From Actinomycetales bacterium (GTDB lineage: Bacteria; Actinomycetota; Actinomycetes; S36-B12): 64,000 nt of DNA. The stretch lies in the NCBI GenBank assembly GCA_018970765.1, contig JAGWVT010000004.1, positions 1 through 64,000 of the forward strand. Reading direction: 5' to 3'. The notes below the pieces were generated by a model. The model ran no database searches, was not told where the DNA came from, and was given only the letters and a program-made list of their open reading frames with translations. Shown here one piece after another: positions 37,171 through 46,885 of this stretch. The position numbers were made by a program, and so were the translations under genes. Position 1 is the stretch's first letter; each line of letters starts with the position of its first letter.

Positions 37171-37668
37171 CTAGTCGTTGCCGGTGCGACGAGCGTCGTT
37201 GTTCTCCATGAGCACGTAGATCTCGCGCTGAATCTCCTCGACGTTCGGCACATCCGCGATGTACACGGCGCCGTCTTCGTTCGCCGACTCGATCTGCAAG
37301 GCGCCATAGTTAAGAATCCGGCCGAGGAACGGCGTCTCATGCGACACGCCGTTCACCTTGGCCAGCGGGATGTCGCGACCCTTCTTGGTCAACAGACCTT
37401 CGCGCAGGATGATGCGGCGCGAGGTGAACACGTACTGGGTGGTGACCCAACGCATGAAGGGGAACAGCACGAACCAGACCAGGATGACCAGTGCAACCGC
37501 GCCCTCGATTGCCCACACGATCGGATTCGCGGTGAACACAGCAACCACGACTCCGACAATGATGACGAGGATCAGAATGAACAGCGGGACGAAGAGTGCT
37601 CGCCAGTGTGGCTTGAGCTCAATGGCAATGGTCTCGCCCTCAATGAGGAGGTTCTTTGGGTATCCCAT
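37171..37668 (-). CDS. PH domain-containing membrane protein (bPH2-like)
   Basis: 165 aa; LIEGETIAIELKPHWRALFVPLFILILVIIVGVVV...TTQYVFTSRRIILREGLLTKKGRDIPLAKVNGV. Confidence 0.82.
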   Translation of the reverse strand: MGYPKNLLIEGETIAIELKPHWRALFVPLFILILVIIVGVVVAVFTANPIVWAIEGAVALVILVWFVLFPFMRWVTTQYVFTSRRIILREGLLTKKGRDIPLAKVNGVSHETPFLGRILNYGALQIESANEDGAVYIADVPNVEEIQREIYVLMENNDARRTGND

Positions 37669-37670
37669 GG

Positions 37671-38525
37671 TCAGATCGTTGCATGGATGACATCCCCGGC
37701 GGTCACCAATTCCCGATTTCCATCCATTTCCTCCACAATTAGACCTCCGGTGACGTCAATTGCCACGGCCCGACCACAAAGTTGTCGCCCGCCGGGCAGC
37801 GTGACTTCGACGGTGCGGCCCAAGGTTGCGCTGTGCGACCGATATTCGGCCAGCAGGGCCTGCGGGCTGCGGCGAACTCGAGTGAGGTGATCCCGAAAGG
37901 CTACGAGGAGGTCGACCAGCACCCTCTCTCGCGCAGTGACGCTTCCCTGGCTGAGCAACAGCGAGGTGGCCAGCACGCCGGTCGGCAGTTCTGAGTGGGT
38001 CAGGCTGATGTTCAAGCCCATCCCGACTAGGCAGCGCTCCTCGCGCACCTCGACGAGGACACCAGCGATTTTTCCCCGCAGTTGCGTCGCCTCGTGGGTT
38101 GGCGCAACCGGCCCATGAGCCACGACCACATCGTTTGGCCACTTGACGAGGGCCAAGGCGTCCTCTGGCAACACCTGCTGCACCACCTGACGCACGGCCA
38201 GGCCTGCGGCAAGTGGCAGCAGGGTGCGCTGCGCCGGCACAAGATCGACGATGACCGTGAGCCACAGCCCGGCACCGAGTGGGCTCGCCCAGGAACGTCC
38301 CTGGCGGCCTCGACCCGCGGTCTGTTCCTCCGCTACCACGGCACTGCCTTCGGCAGCACCGGCGGCCGCAAGTTCGGTTGCTACCTGAAACGTCGATGGC
38401 ACGCTCAGCAACAACACAGGCGCTGGCCAATTCAGTCCACGCTGTCGCATGGCCAGCGCAACAAGCTGAGGGTCCAGGGCCGCACGGGACCAGGTGGCTG
38501 GCGAGCCAGACCCGTCATCGCGCAC
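37671..38525 (-). CDS. birA: Biotin--[acetyl-CoA-carboxylase] ligase
   Basis: SAVVAEEQTAGRGRQGRSWASPLGAGLWLTVIV...LALVKWPNDVVV...LRGKIAGVLVEVREERCLVGMGLNI. Confidence 0.92.
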   Translation of the reverse strand: MRDDGSGSPATWSRAALDPQLVALAMRQRGLNWPAPVLLLSVPSTFQVATELAAAGAAEGSAVVAEEQTAGRGRQGRSWASPLGAGLWLTVIVDLVPAQRTLLPLAAGLAVRQVVQQVLPEDALALVKWPNDVVVAHGPVAPTHEATQLRGKIAGVLVEVREERCLVGMGLNISLTHSELPTGVLATSLLLSQGSVTARERVLVDLLVAFRDHLTRVRRSPQALLAEYRSHSATLGRTVEVTLPGGRQLCGRAVAIDVTGGLIVEEMDGNRELVTAGDVIHATI

Positions 38526-38583
38526 GCGGCTAAAGTACGCGCAACGAGTCGTGACGATCGGTCATGGACCGCGGGCCATGTGA

Positions 38584-40185
38584 GTGGAGTACCAGGTGAC
38601 CCAGAACGACGCACAGGATGCAACCCAGCGACGCACCACCGCTGGCAAGGCACGGGTCCTGGCAGAGCACTTGGCCGACAGTCACCACCGCAATGCCGCA
38701 GCGGTGGACAAGCAGCACGCCAAGGGCAAGCAGACCGCACTCGAGCGCATCGAAGCTCTCCTCGACGAGGGATCGTTCCAGGAGCTCGACGGTTTGGTTC
38801 GACATCGTTCGACGAACTTCGGTTTGGACCAGAACCGTCCCTACGGCGATGGCGTGGTGACCGGTTACGGAACGATCGATGGCCGCGCCGTCTGCGTGTT
38901 CGCCCAGGACTTCACGGTCTTTGGCGGCTCCCTCGGCGAGGTCTTCGGCGAAAAGATCGTCAAGGTGATGGACCTGGCCATGAAGATCGGTTGCCCGGTC
39001 ATCGGCCTCAACGATTCAGGTGGGGCGCGCATCCAGGAAGGTGTCGTGTCGCTTGGCATGTACGGCGAGATCTTCTACCGCAATGTGCAGGCCTCTGGCG
39101 TAATCCCGCAGATTTCGGTGATTGTGGGGCCCTGTGCCGGCGGTGCCGTCTACTCGCCAGCTATTACGGACTTCATTGTTATGGTTGACAAGACCTCGCA
39201 TATGTTCATCACGGGCCCAGATGTCATCAAAACCGTCACGGGCGAGGACGTCGAGTTCGAAGAACTCGGTGGCGCGCACACCCACAACTCCCGCTCAGGC
39301 GTGGCGCACTACATGGCCAACGATGAGTCGGACGCAATGGATTACATCCGCGCCTTACTCTCCTACCTCCCCAGCAACAATCTGGAGGACGCACCGAGTT
39401 TTGATGCAGTAGTCGACATGGAAATCACCGACGAAGACCGAGAACTCGACACACTGATTCCCGACTCACCCAATCAGCCCTATGACATGCACACGGTCCT
39501 CGAGCACGTACTCGACGACGGAGCGTTCCTAGAAACCCAACCCCTTTTCGCACCGAACATCATCTGCGGTTTCGGACGCGTCGAAGGCCGCTCCGTAGGC
39601 ATTGTTGCCAACCAGCCCATGCAGTTCGCTGGCACCTTGGATATTGCCGCCTCAGAGAAGGCGGCTCGATTCGTGCGCACCTGCGATGCCTTCAATATCC
39701 CGGTGCTGACGTTCGTCGACGTACCTGGCTTCCTGCCTGGCACCGGACAGGAGTGGGAGGGCATCATCCGCCGCGGGGCCAAGCTCATCTACGCCTACGC
39801 CGAAGCGACCGTGCCAATGGTTACCGTCATCACCCGCAAGGCTTATGGCGGTGCGTACGACGTCATGGGGTCCAAGCACCTGGGTGCCGACATCAACCTC
39901 GCCTGGCCCACCGCGGAGATCGCCGTCATGGGTGCCCAGGGCGCTGTCAACATCCTGTACCGCAAAGAGATTGCGGCTGCCGCCGATGCTGAAGCAGAAC
40001 GCAAGGCACGCATCGACGAATACCAGGACACGCTGGCGAATCCCTACATCGCCGCCGAACGCGGCTACGTCGACCGCGTGATTTTCCCGCATGAAACACG
40101 CACCATGATGATTCGTGCCCTGCGCACCCTGCGCAACAAGCGTGCCAGCAGGCCTCCGCGCAAGCACGGAAATATTCCGCTATGA
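38584..40185 (+). CDS. Acyl-CoA carboxylase subunit beta (carboxyltransferase)
   Basis: 533 aa; [32 protein letters not shown]...[53 protein letters not shown]. Confidence 0.95.
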   Translation: MEYQVTQNDAQDATQRRTTAGKARVLAEHLADSHHRNAAAVDKQHAKGKQTALERIEALLDEGSFQELDGLVRHRSTNFGLDQNRPYGDGVVTGYGTIDGRAVCVFAQDFTVFGGSLGEVFGEKIVKVMDLAMKIGCPVIGLNDSGGARIQEGVVSLGMYGEIFYRNVQASGVIPQISVIVGPCAGGAVYSPAITDFIVMVDKTSHMFITGPDVIKTVTGEDVEFEELGGAHTHNSRSGVAHYMANDESDAMDYIRALLSYLPSNNLEDAPSFDAVVDMEITDEDRELDTLIPDSPNQPYDMHTVLEHVLDDGAFLETQPLFAPNIICGFGRVEGRSVGIVANQPMQFAGTLDIAASEKAARFVRTCDAFNIPVLTFVDVPGFLPGTGQEWEGIIRRGAKLIYAYAEATVPMVTVITRKAYGGAYDVMGSKHLGADINLAWPTAEIAVMGAQGAVNILYRKEIAAAADAEAERKARIDEYQDTLANPYIAAERGYVDRVIFPHETRTMMIRALRTLRNKRASRPPRKHGNIPL

Positions 40186-40382
40186 ACATCCGAGTTGTGC
40201 ACGGCTCGCCGACTCCGGAGGAACTTGCCGTGGTCATTGCCCTACTTACCAGCGCAGGACCACGCGCAACCGCAAAGCCCGCAACAGGTCCGCTGAACCT
40301 CTGGTCGCGGCGCTCGCGGATGATTCGTCCGCCACAGCGACCCGGGCCTGATGCTTGGCGCGCGTCCATGTTGCCCCGCTGA
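40182..40382 (+). CDS. Acyl-CoA carboxylase subunit epsilon
   Basis: 66 aa; [24 protein letters not shown]...[12 protein letters not shown], typical AccE; ATGA overlap with the beta-subunit gene. Confidence 0.85.
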   Translation: MNIRVVHGSPTPEELAVVIALLTSAGPRATAKPATGPLNLWSRRSRMIRPPQRPGPDAWRASMLPR

Positions 40383-40415
40383 TCAGGCTGACCACACCGA
40401 TCACGCGACACCTCC

Positions 40416-41057
40416 ATGACGCCCCAACTCGTTCTCGCCTCGCAGTCCCCGGCGCGGCTGCAGGTATTGCGAAACGCCGGAATCGATCCGATAGTTCTGG
40501 TCAGCGGAGTCGATGAAGATGCCATTGAGGCGGCAATGCCCGGTGCAACACCCGCGGAGCTCTGCCTGGCACTGGCTCGCGCGAAGGCCGAGCAGGTTGC
40601 TCGCGAACACTCGGCGGGGCCTGATCAGATCATCGTTGGCTGCGACTCGGTCCTCGACGTGGATGGGCAGGCATTCAGCAAACCGTCGTCACCGCAGCAG
40701 GCACGGCAGCGCTGGCAGCAGATGTTCGATCGCAGTCCGATACTGCGCACCGGTCACTGGGTCATCTACGGCGACCAGGCGGTTGGCGCGGTTGCCAGCA
40801 CCGTGGTCCACATGAGTCGCCTCACCGACGACGAGATGGATGCCTACTTGGCTACCGGTGAACCGATGCAGGTCGCCGGTGGGTTCACCCTGGACGCACT
40901 CGGTGGTGCCTTCGTCACCGGTATCGAGGGGGACGCATCGAACGTCATCGGCATCTCATTGCCGACCCTACGGCGCCTCCTGGCTGGACTTGGCATCAGT
41001 TGGACCTCACTGTGGTCACCCGCGACGGCTCAGCACCCCTCCACTGCCGCCGGTTAG
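40416..41057 (+). CDS. Maf family nucleotide pyrophosphatase
   Basis: [36 protein letters not shown]...[28 protein letters not shown]. Confidence 0.92.
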   Translation: MTPQLVLASQSPARLQVLRNAGIDPIVLVSGVDEDAIEAAMPGATPAELCLALARAKAEQVAREHSAGPDQIIVGCDSVLDVDGQAFSKPSSPQQARQRWQQMFDRSPILRTGHWVIYGDQAVGAVASTVVHMSRLTDDEMDAYLATGEPMQVAGGFTLDALGGAFVTGIEGDASNVIGISLPTLRRLLAGLGISWTSLWSPATAQHPSTAAG

Positions 41058-41068
41058 GCTCAGGCCCC

Positions 41069-42832
41069 ATGCAGCGGATCCTCATCGCCAATCGCGGAGA
41101 GATCGCCATTCGAGTGATTCGAGCCTGTCGGGATGCCGGCAAAGAATCGGTGGCGATCTACGCCGACCCGGACCGAGACGCCCTGCACGTGACCCTGGCG
41201 GACCAGGCGTTCGCGCTCGGCGGCACCACCGCCGCCGAGTCCTACCTGGACATCGCCAAGGTCCTCAAGGCCGCTGCAGATAGTGGTGCCGATGCTGTCC
41301 ACCCGGGCTACGGATTCCTCTCGGAGAATGCGGACTTCGCGCAGGCAGTCATCGATGCTGGTCTGACCTGGATCGGCCCCCCACCAGCGGCGATCAGATC
41401 ACTCGGCGACAAGGTTTCCGCTCGTCACATTGCTCAGCGCGCCGGGGCACCCCAGGTGGCTGGCACCCCGGACCCGGTCAGTGGCGCCGACGAGGTCGTG
41501 GCGTTTGCAACTGAGTACGGACTTCCCGTCGCCATCAAGGCAGCCTTCGGCGGCGGCGGCCGCGGGCTCAAGGTCGCCCGCACTCTGGACGAGATTCCCG
41601 AGCTGTACGAGTCGGCAGTTCGCGAGGCGGTAGCCGCCTTCGGTCGTGGCGAGTGTTTCGTCGAGCGTTACCTGGATCGGCCACGACATGTGGAGACCCA
41701 GTGCCTAGCCGACAGCGCCGGCAATGTGGTCGTCGTGTCCACACGGGACTGTTCACTGCAACGCCGCCATCAAAAACTCGTCGAAGAGGCGCCCGCGCCT
41801 TTCCTTTCCCAGGCGCAGATCGAGGAGCTGTACCGCTCGTCGAAGGCGATCATGCGTGAAGCGGGCTACGTCAATGCTGGGACCTGCGAGTTCCTCGTTG
41901 GCACGGATGGGACTATCTCGTTCCTCGAGGTGAACACTCGACTTCAGGTGGAGCATCCGGTCAGCGAGGAGGTCGCCGGCCTGGACCTCGTACGGGAGCA
42001 GTTCCGCATCGCCGAAGGCGGCCTGATCGACTATCCGGACCCCGTGCTGCGGGGACACTCCATTGAATTCCGTATCAATGGTGAGGATCCGGGCCGAGGC
42101 TTCCTACCCGCGCCGGGTCTGATCACCGTCTGGAAGCCGCCCAGTGGACCAGGCGTGCGCATCGACTCCGGGTTCCAGGCTGGGGACGCTATCGGCGGCA
42201 ACTTCGACTCCCTGCTGGCCAAGTTGATCGTTACCGGACGCGATCGTCGAGAGGCATTGGAGCGGTCTCGGCGAGCACTGGATGAATTCGTGGTGGAAGG
42301 TTTGGCCACGGCACTGCCCTTCCACCGAGCAGTGGTGCGTGATACCGCCTTCGCCCCAGAGCAGGACGCCCAGTCGTTCAGCGTGCACACCCGCTGGATC
42401 GAAACCGAATTCCAGAACACCATTCCGGCTTACGCCGACGCCGCCACCGCAGGTGATCCGGCACCACGACACAGCATCGTGGTCGAGGTTGCCGGCAAGC
42501 GGGTGGAGGTCAGCGTGCCCGCCGGATTCGGTGCAGCATCGGTAGCGCCTACCGGCACTGCTCAACCTGGACGCCAGCGTGCTGGCAAGAAGGCCGGCGC
42601 AGTCGCCTCAGGTAACTCGGTGACGGCGCCCATGCAGGGCACCATCGTCAAGGTCGAAGTGACTGAAGGTCAGGACGTTCAAGCCGGTGACCTCATCGTC
42701 GTGCTCGAGGCTATGAAAATGGAGCAGCCGATCACGGCCCACAAGGCCGGTGTCATCACCGGCTTGCAGGCGCAGGCAGGCACCACGGTCACCAGTGGCA
42801 CCGTGCTGTGCGAGATTGCCGACCAAGGCTGA
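41069..42832 (+). CDS. Acetyl-/propionyl-CoA carboxylase alpha subunit (biotin carboxylase + BCCP)
   Basis: [41 protein letters not shown]...C-terminal [17 protein letters not shown] biotinylation motif. Confidence 0.95.
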   Translation: MQRILIANRGEIAIRVIRACRDAGKESVAIYADPDRDALHVTLADQAFALGGTTAAESYLDIAKVLKAAADSGADAVHPGYGFLSENADFAQAVIDAGLTWIGPPPAAIRSLGDKVSARHIAQRAGAPQVAGTPDPVSGADEVVAFATEYGLPVAIKAAFGGGGRGLKVARTLDEIPELYESAVREAVAAFGRGECFVERYLDRPRHVETQCLADSAGNVVVVSTRDCSLQRRHQKLVEEAPAPFLSQAQIEELYRSSKAIMREAGYVNAGTCEFLVGTDGTISFLEVNTRLQVEHPVSEEVAGLDLVREQFRIAEGGLIDYPDPVLRGHSIEFRINGEDPGRGFLPAPGLITVWKPPSGPGVRIDSGFQAGDAIGGNFDSLLAKLIVTGRDRREALERSRRALDEFVVEGLATALPFHRAVVRDTAFAPEQDAQSFSVHTRWIETEFQNTIPAYADAATAGDPAPRHSIVVEVAGKRVEVSVPAGFGAASVAPTGTAQPGRQRAGKKAGAVASGNSVTAPMQGTIVKVEVTEGQDVQAGDLIVVLEAMKMEQPITAHKAGVITGLQAQAGTTVTSGTVLCEIADQG

Positions 42833-44133
42833 TGACGTTGCGCGCCGCAGGTCTGCGCCGGCTCTTGGCTGCGCTGCTGACTGGCTGGGCGCTTATTGCT
42901 TTTGCAAGCCCGGCACAAGCGAACACCGATGTCGATCGCGCTGCGGCCGAACTGCTGGCAGGTGCGAGTGTCACGAGCAGTCCGAAGGCCGAATTCGCAC
43001 TATCGGCAACTGAAGTCCGGCAACTCACGGACAAGATCGCGGCGAGCAAGACGCCGATCTTCGTAGCAGTACTGCCAGCAAGGGCGGGGTCTGCAGATGA
43101 CGTCCTTGTCGAATTGCGGGCCGCTGTCGGCCTCAGCGGCACCTATGCGGTGCTCGTGGGGGATGAGTTCCGTGCGGCCTCCGATGCAGGTGGCGCAGCA
43201 GATGCTGCCACCCAGGCCTTCCGGGCGCATCAGTCCGAGGGCATTGCTGCCGTCCTGAGTGGTTTCATCGACCTCGTCGCAGCCCCCACGCCTGCCGTAC
43301 AGGCCGTCGAAAGTCCAACCCCAACTGATGACGAGGGCAACCTGCTCTCCCGCCTGTTGTTTTGGTTGCTCGGACTCGGGGTGATTGGCGGCATCGTGGC
43401 ACTCGTGATCGCCGGGCGCCGCCGCCGGGGCAGCGACCTCGCTTCGGTACGCGCTGCCCTCGATGAGGAACTCACCGAGTTAGGCAATCAAATAGCAGCA
43501 TTGGACACGAGTAGTTCCGAGACCGCACGTGAAGCGGCCGATCGCGCCCTGAATGCCTACGAGCGGGCACGCAGCGCCGTCGACCAGATGAACTCAACCG
43601 CAGCAGCTGCGCAGGTTACGACCGCACTCGACGAAGGTCGATATGCATTGGCCTGCGCGAGTTCATCCCGGGCACCAGCACGCAAGCCCCCCTGCTTCAT
43701 CGATCCGCGACACGGCGGTAGCGCGGGCACAGCATCGTGGTCGCCGCCTGGGCTCGCGGCACGCACCATTCCAGCCTGCGCTACTTGCCTACCCGACGTG
43801 AAGTCCGGTGCGGCACCGCGACCGCGCGAGGTGCGCGCCAAGGGAGGGCCGCAGGCCTACTGGCAGGCCGGGCCGGCCTTCCATGGCTATGCCCAGGGCT
43901 ACTTTCCGAGCACCTTCGATGCGCTCTTCGTCGGCACCACCCTCATCGCCGTTCCGCCGGTGGCATCGACGGCCACCGCAACCAGACCAAGTTCGGCGAG
44001 ATCCACGACGGCCAGCAAACCCACGGGTGACTTCGCCAGCGGCAAGGTCGGCGGTGGCAACTTCAGTGGTGGCGAACCAAGCCGGAGCCCCGGCAAGGCA
44101 CGGCGAACCGGTCGTGGAAAGTCAGTTGAGTGA
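42832..44133 (+). CDS. Secreted/single-TM actinobacterial hypothetical protein
   Basis: Signal peptide (LLAALLTGWALIAFASPAQA), internal TM (LLFWLLGLGVIGGIVALVIAGRRRRG), C-terminal CFIDPRHGGSAGTASWSPPGLAARTIPACATC segment. ATG overlaps the stop of the carboxylase gene. Confidence 0.65.
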   Translation: MTLRAAGLRRLLAALLTGWALIAFASPAQANTDVDRAAAELLAGASVTSSPKAEFALSATEVRQLTDKIAASKTPIFVAVLPARAGSADDVLVELRAAVGLSGTYAVLVGDEFRAASDAGGAADAATQAFRAHQSEGIAAVLSGFIDLVAAPTPAVQAVESPTPTDDEGNLLSRLLFWLLGLGVIGGIVALVIAGRRRRGSDLASVRAALDEELTELGNQIAALDTSSSETAREAADRALNAYERARSAVDQMNSTAAAAQVTTALDEGRYALACASSSRAPARKPPCFIDPRHGGSAGTASWSPPGLAARTIPACATCLPDVKSGAAPRPREVRAKGGPQAYWQAGPAFHGYAQGYFPSTFDALFVGTTLIAVPPVASTATATRPSSARSTTASKPTGDFASGKVGGGNFSGGEPSRSPGKARRTGRGKSVE

Positions 44134-44145
44134 GCACACGACTGA

Positions 44146-44586
44146 TCACAGGGTTGTGTGACGCAGGATGCGACGCACGTAGTCGTCCGGCGCTCCCCCC
44201 GCCCGGGCTGCATCAGCCAGATCGCTGAGGTACATCGCGGAGGGCAGGCCGCCCTCGTAGGCGTCAAGCACGTAAAGCCAGGCCAAGTGATCGCGATCCA
44301 TGGCCTGTATGCGGACGCGAATCTTTCGCCACAGTCCCGACTCGATGCCCTCCCAAACGTCGAGCGCGGATTCATCGATCTCCGGTACGTCATAGAGCAC
44401 CACGAACACCTGCTCCAAAGGGTCCTCAACGACAGTCGCCAGCGCACCGTCGAAACCCAGGTCCGGGCCACCGAAGGTCAACCGCCAACCCACCAGCCAG
44501 CCGCTTGAGAACACTGGGGATGCCGGGGCGCGTTGCGCCATGCGATGGGGATCCAGATTGGTCCCATAGGCGGCATACAGGGCCAT
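44146..44586 (-). CDS. Gamma-glutamylcyclotransferase-like protein
   Basis: MALYAAYGTNLDPHRMAQRAPASPVFSSGWLVGWRLTFGGPDLGFDGALATVVEDPLEQVFVVLYDV. Track start 44871 is over-extended. Confidence 0.82.
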   Translation of the reverse strand: MALYAAYGTNLDPHRMAQRAPASPVFSSGWLVGWRLTFGGPDLGFDGALATVVEDPLEQVFVVLYDVPEIDESALDVWEGIESGLWRKIRVRIQAMDRDHLAWLYVLDAYEGGLPSAMYLSDLADAARAGGAPDDYVRRILRHTTL

Positions 44587-44629
44587 AGCCGTCAGCGTAG
44601 GCACATCCGGGTCGATAAGGGCGGCAGCA

Positions 44630-45991
44630 ATGCGGAACAATCTTGCTGTGGTCCGGACCAATGATCCGGTAGTCATCATTGGTGGTGGCCCCGGCGGGTA
44701 TGAAGCAGCCCTGGTCGCCCGCCAGATGGGGGCCGAGGTCGTTCTGGTGCACCGAGCCCCGCTCGGTGGTGCTGCCGTACTCACCGATTGCGTGCCCAGC
44801 AAGGCGCTCATCGCCGTGGCCAACCAGCGTCGACAACCCTTCGATCTGGCTACCACCAACCGGCGGATCACCGATCTGGCGCAGGCTCAGAGCCAGGACA
44901 TCCGCGCCAATCTGGAACGGGAAGGGATCACGCTGCTCGCGGGCGTCGGGCGCCTGGGAGCGCCCGGCCAGGTTGAGGTCATCGCGCCAACTGGCGAACG
45001 GACCCTGCTGGGTGCCAGTTCAATTCTCATCGCGACGGGCGCGCGTCCACGGGCTCTCGACCAGGCCCGGCCCGATGGCGAACGGATCCTCAGCTGGCCG
45101 CAGTTGTGGTCGCTACAAGATCTGCCAGCAAAGCTCATCGTGATCGGATCCGGGGTCACTGGAGCGGAGTTCGCGGGTGCGTACCACGCCCTGGGCAGCG
45201 AGGTCGTGTTGGTGTCTTCACGTGATCGAGTACTCCCCAGCGAAGATGCCGATGCCGCGCAGGTCATCGAAGACGTGTTCCAACGGGCAGGTGTGCAGGT
45301 CATGGGTCGTTCACGCGCCGCGAGTGCTTGCGCAACCGACGATGGCGTACTGGTCACCTTGATCGACGGGCGGCAGATCGAAGGCACGCACGTGCTTATG
45401 GCTGTGGGCTCGGAGCCCAACACTGAGGATCTCGGCCTGCAACAAGCGGGTGTCGAAGTCGATGAACGGGGTTTCATCACGGTAGATCGCGTATCTCGGA
45501 CAAGTGCTCCTGGCGTCTATGCGGCAGGTGACTGCACGGGGGTGCTGATGCTGGCGTCAGTCGCCGCCATGCAGGGGCGTATTTCCATGCGACATGCACT
45601 TGGCGGAGCGGTCACGCCTCTTGAATTGGATTTCGTGAGCAGCACGGTCTTCACTGAGCCGGAGATCGCCACCGTCGGCGTGACGCAACAGGATCTTGAT
45701 AACGGCACCTTCGTCGGTGAATGCGTGATGCTCCCGCTGGACTCCAATGCCCGAGCGAAGATGGAAGGCATCGAGGACGGCTTCGTGAAGCTCTTCTGCC
45801 GAGCGCAGACACGCATCATCGCCGGAGCCGTCGTGGTGAGTCCGCACGCCAGCGAACTCATTCACCCGCTCACCATCGCCGTACAGCAGCGGCTGACAGC
45901 TGACCAGTTGGCCGCCACATTCACCGTCTATCCGAGCCTTTCCGGCTCCCTGGCTGAGGCGGCTCGGCGCCTGCACGTCACCGATGGGTAG
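44630..45991 (+). CDS. NAD(P)H-quinone dehydrogenase (LpdA-like flavoprotein)
   Basis: PVVIIGGGPGGYEAALVARQMGAEVVLVHRAPLGGAAVLTDCVPSKALIAVA; C-terminal dimerisation domain. Confidence 0.9.
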   Translation: MRNNLAVVRTNDPVVIIGGGPGGYEAALVARQMGAEVVLVHRAPLGGAAVLTDCVPSKALIAVANQRRQPFDLATTNRRITDLAQAQSQDIRANLEREGITLLAGVGRLGAPGQVEVIAPTGERTLLGASSILIATGARPRALDQARPDGERILSWPQLWSLQDLPAKLIVIGSGVTGAEFAGAYHALGSEVVLVSSRDRVLPSEDADAAQVIEDVFQRAGVQVMGRSRAASACATDDGVLVTLIDGRQIEGTHVLMAVGSEPNTEDLGLQQAGVEVDERGFITVDRVSRTSAPGVYAAGDCTGVLMLASVAAMQGRISMRHALGGAVTPLELDFVSSTVFTEPEIATVGVTQQDLDNGTFVGECVMLPLDSNARAKMEGIEDGFVKLFCRAQTRIIAGAVVVSPHASELIHPLTIAVQQRLTADQLAATFTVYPSLSGSLAEAARRLHVTDG

Positions 45992-46042
45992 CAGTCCAGC
46001 GATTTCGACCAAGGGACACGGCCGGATCAGTAGATTCATCGA

Positions 46043-46873
46043 GTGCACGCAAGTGAACTTCAGGCCCGGGAGCATGCTCAGCAGGCCGCAGCAGTCCTGG
46101 CCGACCTCAGTGGAGTAGCCCAACATCAAGTTGCGGTAGTCCTGGGATCCGGTTGGGTCCCAGCCGCTGATCTGATCGGCACCACGGTGAGCGACCTGAG
46201 CGTCACAGACCTTCCGCACTTCAGTCCGCCGGTGGTCGAGGGACATGCCGGTCGAGTTCGCAGTGTCGATGCTGACGGACTACCTGTGCTGGTCTTCCTG
46301 GGTCGCACGCACTTGTATGAGGAGCGCGGTGTTGATGCCGTCACCCATGCGGTGCGCACCAGTGCAGCCGCGGGCTGTCACACGGTGATTCTGACGAATG
46401 GGTGCGGGGGCCTTGACCCGCAGTGGTTGCCTGGCACCGCGGTGCTCATTCGTGACCACATCAATTTCACCGGCGCCTCCCCACTGCACGGAGCTCACTT
46501 CGTCGATATCACCGATCTATACTCCCCGCGGTTGCGGGCACTGTGCCACGAGATCGACCCGAACCTGCCTGAAGGCGTCTACGTGCAGTTCCGCGGGCCG
46601 ATGTTCGAAACCCCCGCCGAGATCGCCATGGTGCGTGCGATTGGCGGCAGCCTGGTCGGCATGAGCACTGCCATGGAAGCGATCGTGGCCCGATCGTTGG
46701 GCATGGAGGTGCTCGGTATGTCGTTGGTGACGAACCTCGCCGCCGGCATGACCGGAGAGCCGCTTAATCACGAGGAAGTGTTGGCTGCCGGTCAGGCCGC
46801 TGCCACCCGAATGGGCGCGCTCTTGGCCGCCGTGATTCGTGCGCTGCCTGATCAGCCCAGCACGAGCGCCTGA
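46043..46873 (+). CDS. Purine-nucleoside phosphorylase
   Basis: VAVVLGSGWVPAADLIGTTVSDLSVTDLPHFSPPVVEGHAGRVRSVDADGLPVLVFLGRTHLYE...CGGLDPQWLPGTAVLIRDHINFTGASPL. GTG start. Confidence 0.93.
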   Translation: MHASELQAREHAQQAAAVLADLSGVAQHQVAVVLGSGWVPAADLIGTTVSDLSVTDLPHFSPPVVEGHAGRVRSVDADGLPVLVFLGRTHLYEERGVDAVTHAVRTSAAAGCHTVILTNGCGGLDPQWLPGTAVLIRDHINFTGASPLHGAHFVDITDLYSPRLRALCHEIDPNLPEGVYVQFRGPMFETPAEIAMVRAIGGSLVGMSTAMEAIVARSLGMEVLGMSLVTNLAAGMTGEPLNHEEVLAAGQAAATRMGALLAAVIRALPDQPSTSA

Positions 46874-46885
46874 TACGCAGGCTCT

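Noticed and set aside
37042-37890. 282-aa plus-strand ORF across purK/PH-domain/birA
   Set aside because: Antisense to three well-supported genes; composition artefact of high GC.
38082-39188. 368-aa plus-strand ORF overlapping birA and the carboxylase beta gene
   Set aside because: Out-of-frame with the clearly homologous carboxylase and antisense to birA; Arg-rich composition typical of high-GC spurious ORFs.
44146-44871. Long form of the gamma-glutamylcyclotransferase ORF
   Set aside because: The first ~95 residues are unrelated and overlap the LpdA start; homology begins at MALYAAYGTNL (44586).
44630-45991. Missing first redox Cys in the lipoamide-dehydrogenase-like protein (GGAAVLTDCVPSK)
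   Set aside because: From memory, this is the known state of the actinobacterial LpdA/Rv3303c-type quinone reductase subgroup, so not counted as novel.
45557-46246. 229-aa minus-strand ORF across the LpdA/PNP junction
   Set aside because: Antisense to two well-supported genes; no recognisable domain.
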